Notes under the pieces: generated by a model | Database searches by the model: none | The model's input: only the letters and a program-made list of their open reading frames with translations | Told to the model about the DNA's origin: nothing | Made by a program: the position numbers and the translations under genes | Source: SIG299 sp051880375 | Lineage (GTDB): Bacteria > Bacillota > Clostridia > Lachnospirales > Lachnospiraceae | NCBI GenBank assembly: GCA_051880375.1 | Contig: JBJENV010000082.1 | Span: 1-42,818, forward strand | Length of the DNA: 42,818 nt | Reading direction: 5' to 3' | Shown: positions 42,488 to 42,818 of the stretch, piece after piece | Position numbering within the stretch: position 1 is the stretch's first letter | Layout of the letters: each line of letters opens with the position of its first letter

Positions 42488-42818
42488 TTGGAATCAGTTG
42501 CAATTACAGATGTTGGAGTACATCGTGAAGTAAATCAGGATTTTGTGTATTGTAATGATAATTCCGTAGGAATTTTGCCGAACCTTTACATAGTGGCAGA
42601 CGGAATGGGAGGACACAAAGCCGGTGACTTTGCTTCCCGTTTTTGTGTTGGCGAATTTGAAAAAGAAATCAAGAATGTGACGGGACGGACTGTGATAGGC
42701 TCAATGGAGAGTGCAATCCGGCATACCAATGAGGAATTGTTAAAGATAGCGGCGACCAATCCGGACTATGAAGGAATGGGAACGACGTTTGTGGCAGTCA
42801 CAATAACGGAACGGACCG
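42488..42818 (+). CDS. prpC: PP2C-type serine/threonine phosphatase (Stp/PrpC), 5' part
   Basis: Cut by the right window edge; about 110 residues are seen. A TTG at 42488 with GGGGAGGAGG 7 nt upstream starts MESVAITDVGVHREVNQDFV. It continues with YIVADGMGGHKAGDFASRF, the metal-binding Asp motif of PP2C enzymes, and GMGTTFVAVTI. In Firmicutes this phosphatase opposes the PASTA kinase PrkC/Stk, and the kinase gene usually comes next, which predicts it just outside the window. Confidence 0.93.
   Translation, partial: MESVAITDVGVHREVNQDFVYCNDNSVGILPNLYIVADGMGGHKAGDFASRFCVGEFEKEIKNVTGRTVIGSMESAIRHTNEELLKIAATNPDYEGMGTTFVAVTITERT

Overview
The window is a 42.8 kb piece of a Clostridia (Firmicutes/Bacillota) chromosome, most likely Lachnospiraceae. 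The reasons are a complete spoIIIA operon, spoIVB and spo0A, a meso-DAP-type MurE, glycogen synthase in a strict-anaerobe-like context, moderate to low GC, strong AGGAGG-type ribosome sites, and a conserved Firmicutes gene order (asp23-nusB-xseA-xseB-ispA-dxs-tlyA ... argR ... recN-spoIVB-spo0A). Almost every gene is on the + strand. There are no rRNA or tRNA genes, and no insertion sequence is recognisable. The assembly contains a 100-N gap at 29756-29855.

Region 1 (1-7523) is AT-rich accessory DNA with several decayed genes. It starts with the tail of a surface/secreted protein (PTNTPTPK repeats plus an InlB-type repeat) broken by two small frameshifts. Next come an adenylate-forming ligase overlapping a PlsC-like acyltransferase by 1 nt, and the deletion scar of a second ligase of the same family. 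A five-segment membrane protein of unknown function follows, behind a near-consensus sigma-A promoter bracketed by two GAAC-N4-GTTC LexA boxes, so probably part of the SOS response. The region ends with an apparently intact DarG-like macrodomain protein and a broken DarT-like toxin gene. A strong terminator at 7559-7606 closes it.

Region 2 (7631-12874) is the eight-gene spoIIIA operon behind a plausible sigma-E promoter. It encodes the mother-cell side of the SpoIIIA-SpoIIQ channel. Region 3 (12919-20401) is a housekeeping run: asp23, nusB, xseAB, ispA, dxs, tlyA, then nadK and argR from their own promoter, which carries a perfect dyad.

Region 4 (20402-26549) interrupts the usual argR-recN link with a PD-(D/E)XK-like nuclease-family gene, yebC, and a secreted protein of about 1325 aa with roughly nine Big_2 immunoglobulin-like domains. 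Region 5 (26585-30908) holds recN, spoIVB and spo0A; the assembly gap and its flanking 37-nt repeats lie between spoIVB and spo0A. Region 6 (30952-42818) holds glgA, the murE-murF pair, and a translation/DNA-maintenance cluster priA-def-fmt-(zinc peptidase)-rsmB-rlmN, ending in the first part of a PP2C phosphatase gene cut by the window edge.

The best candidates for something new are the SOS-controlled membrane gene beside the DarTG remnant, the promoters that appear nested inside terminator hairpins (upstream of spoIVB and glgA), and the dyads over the promoters of nadK and the Big_2 gene.
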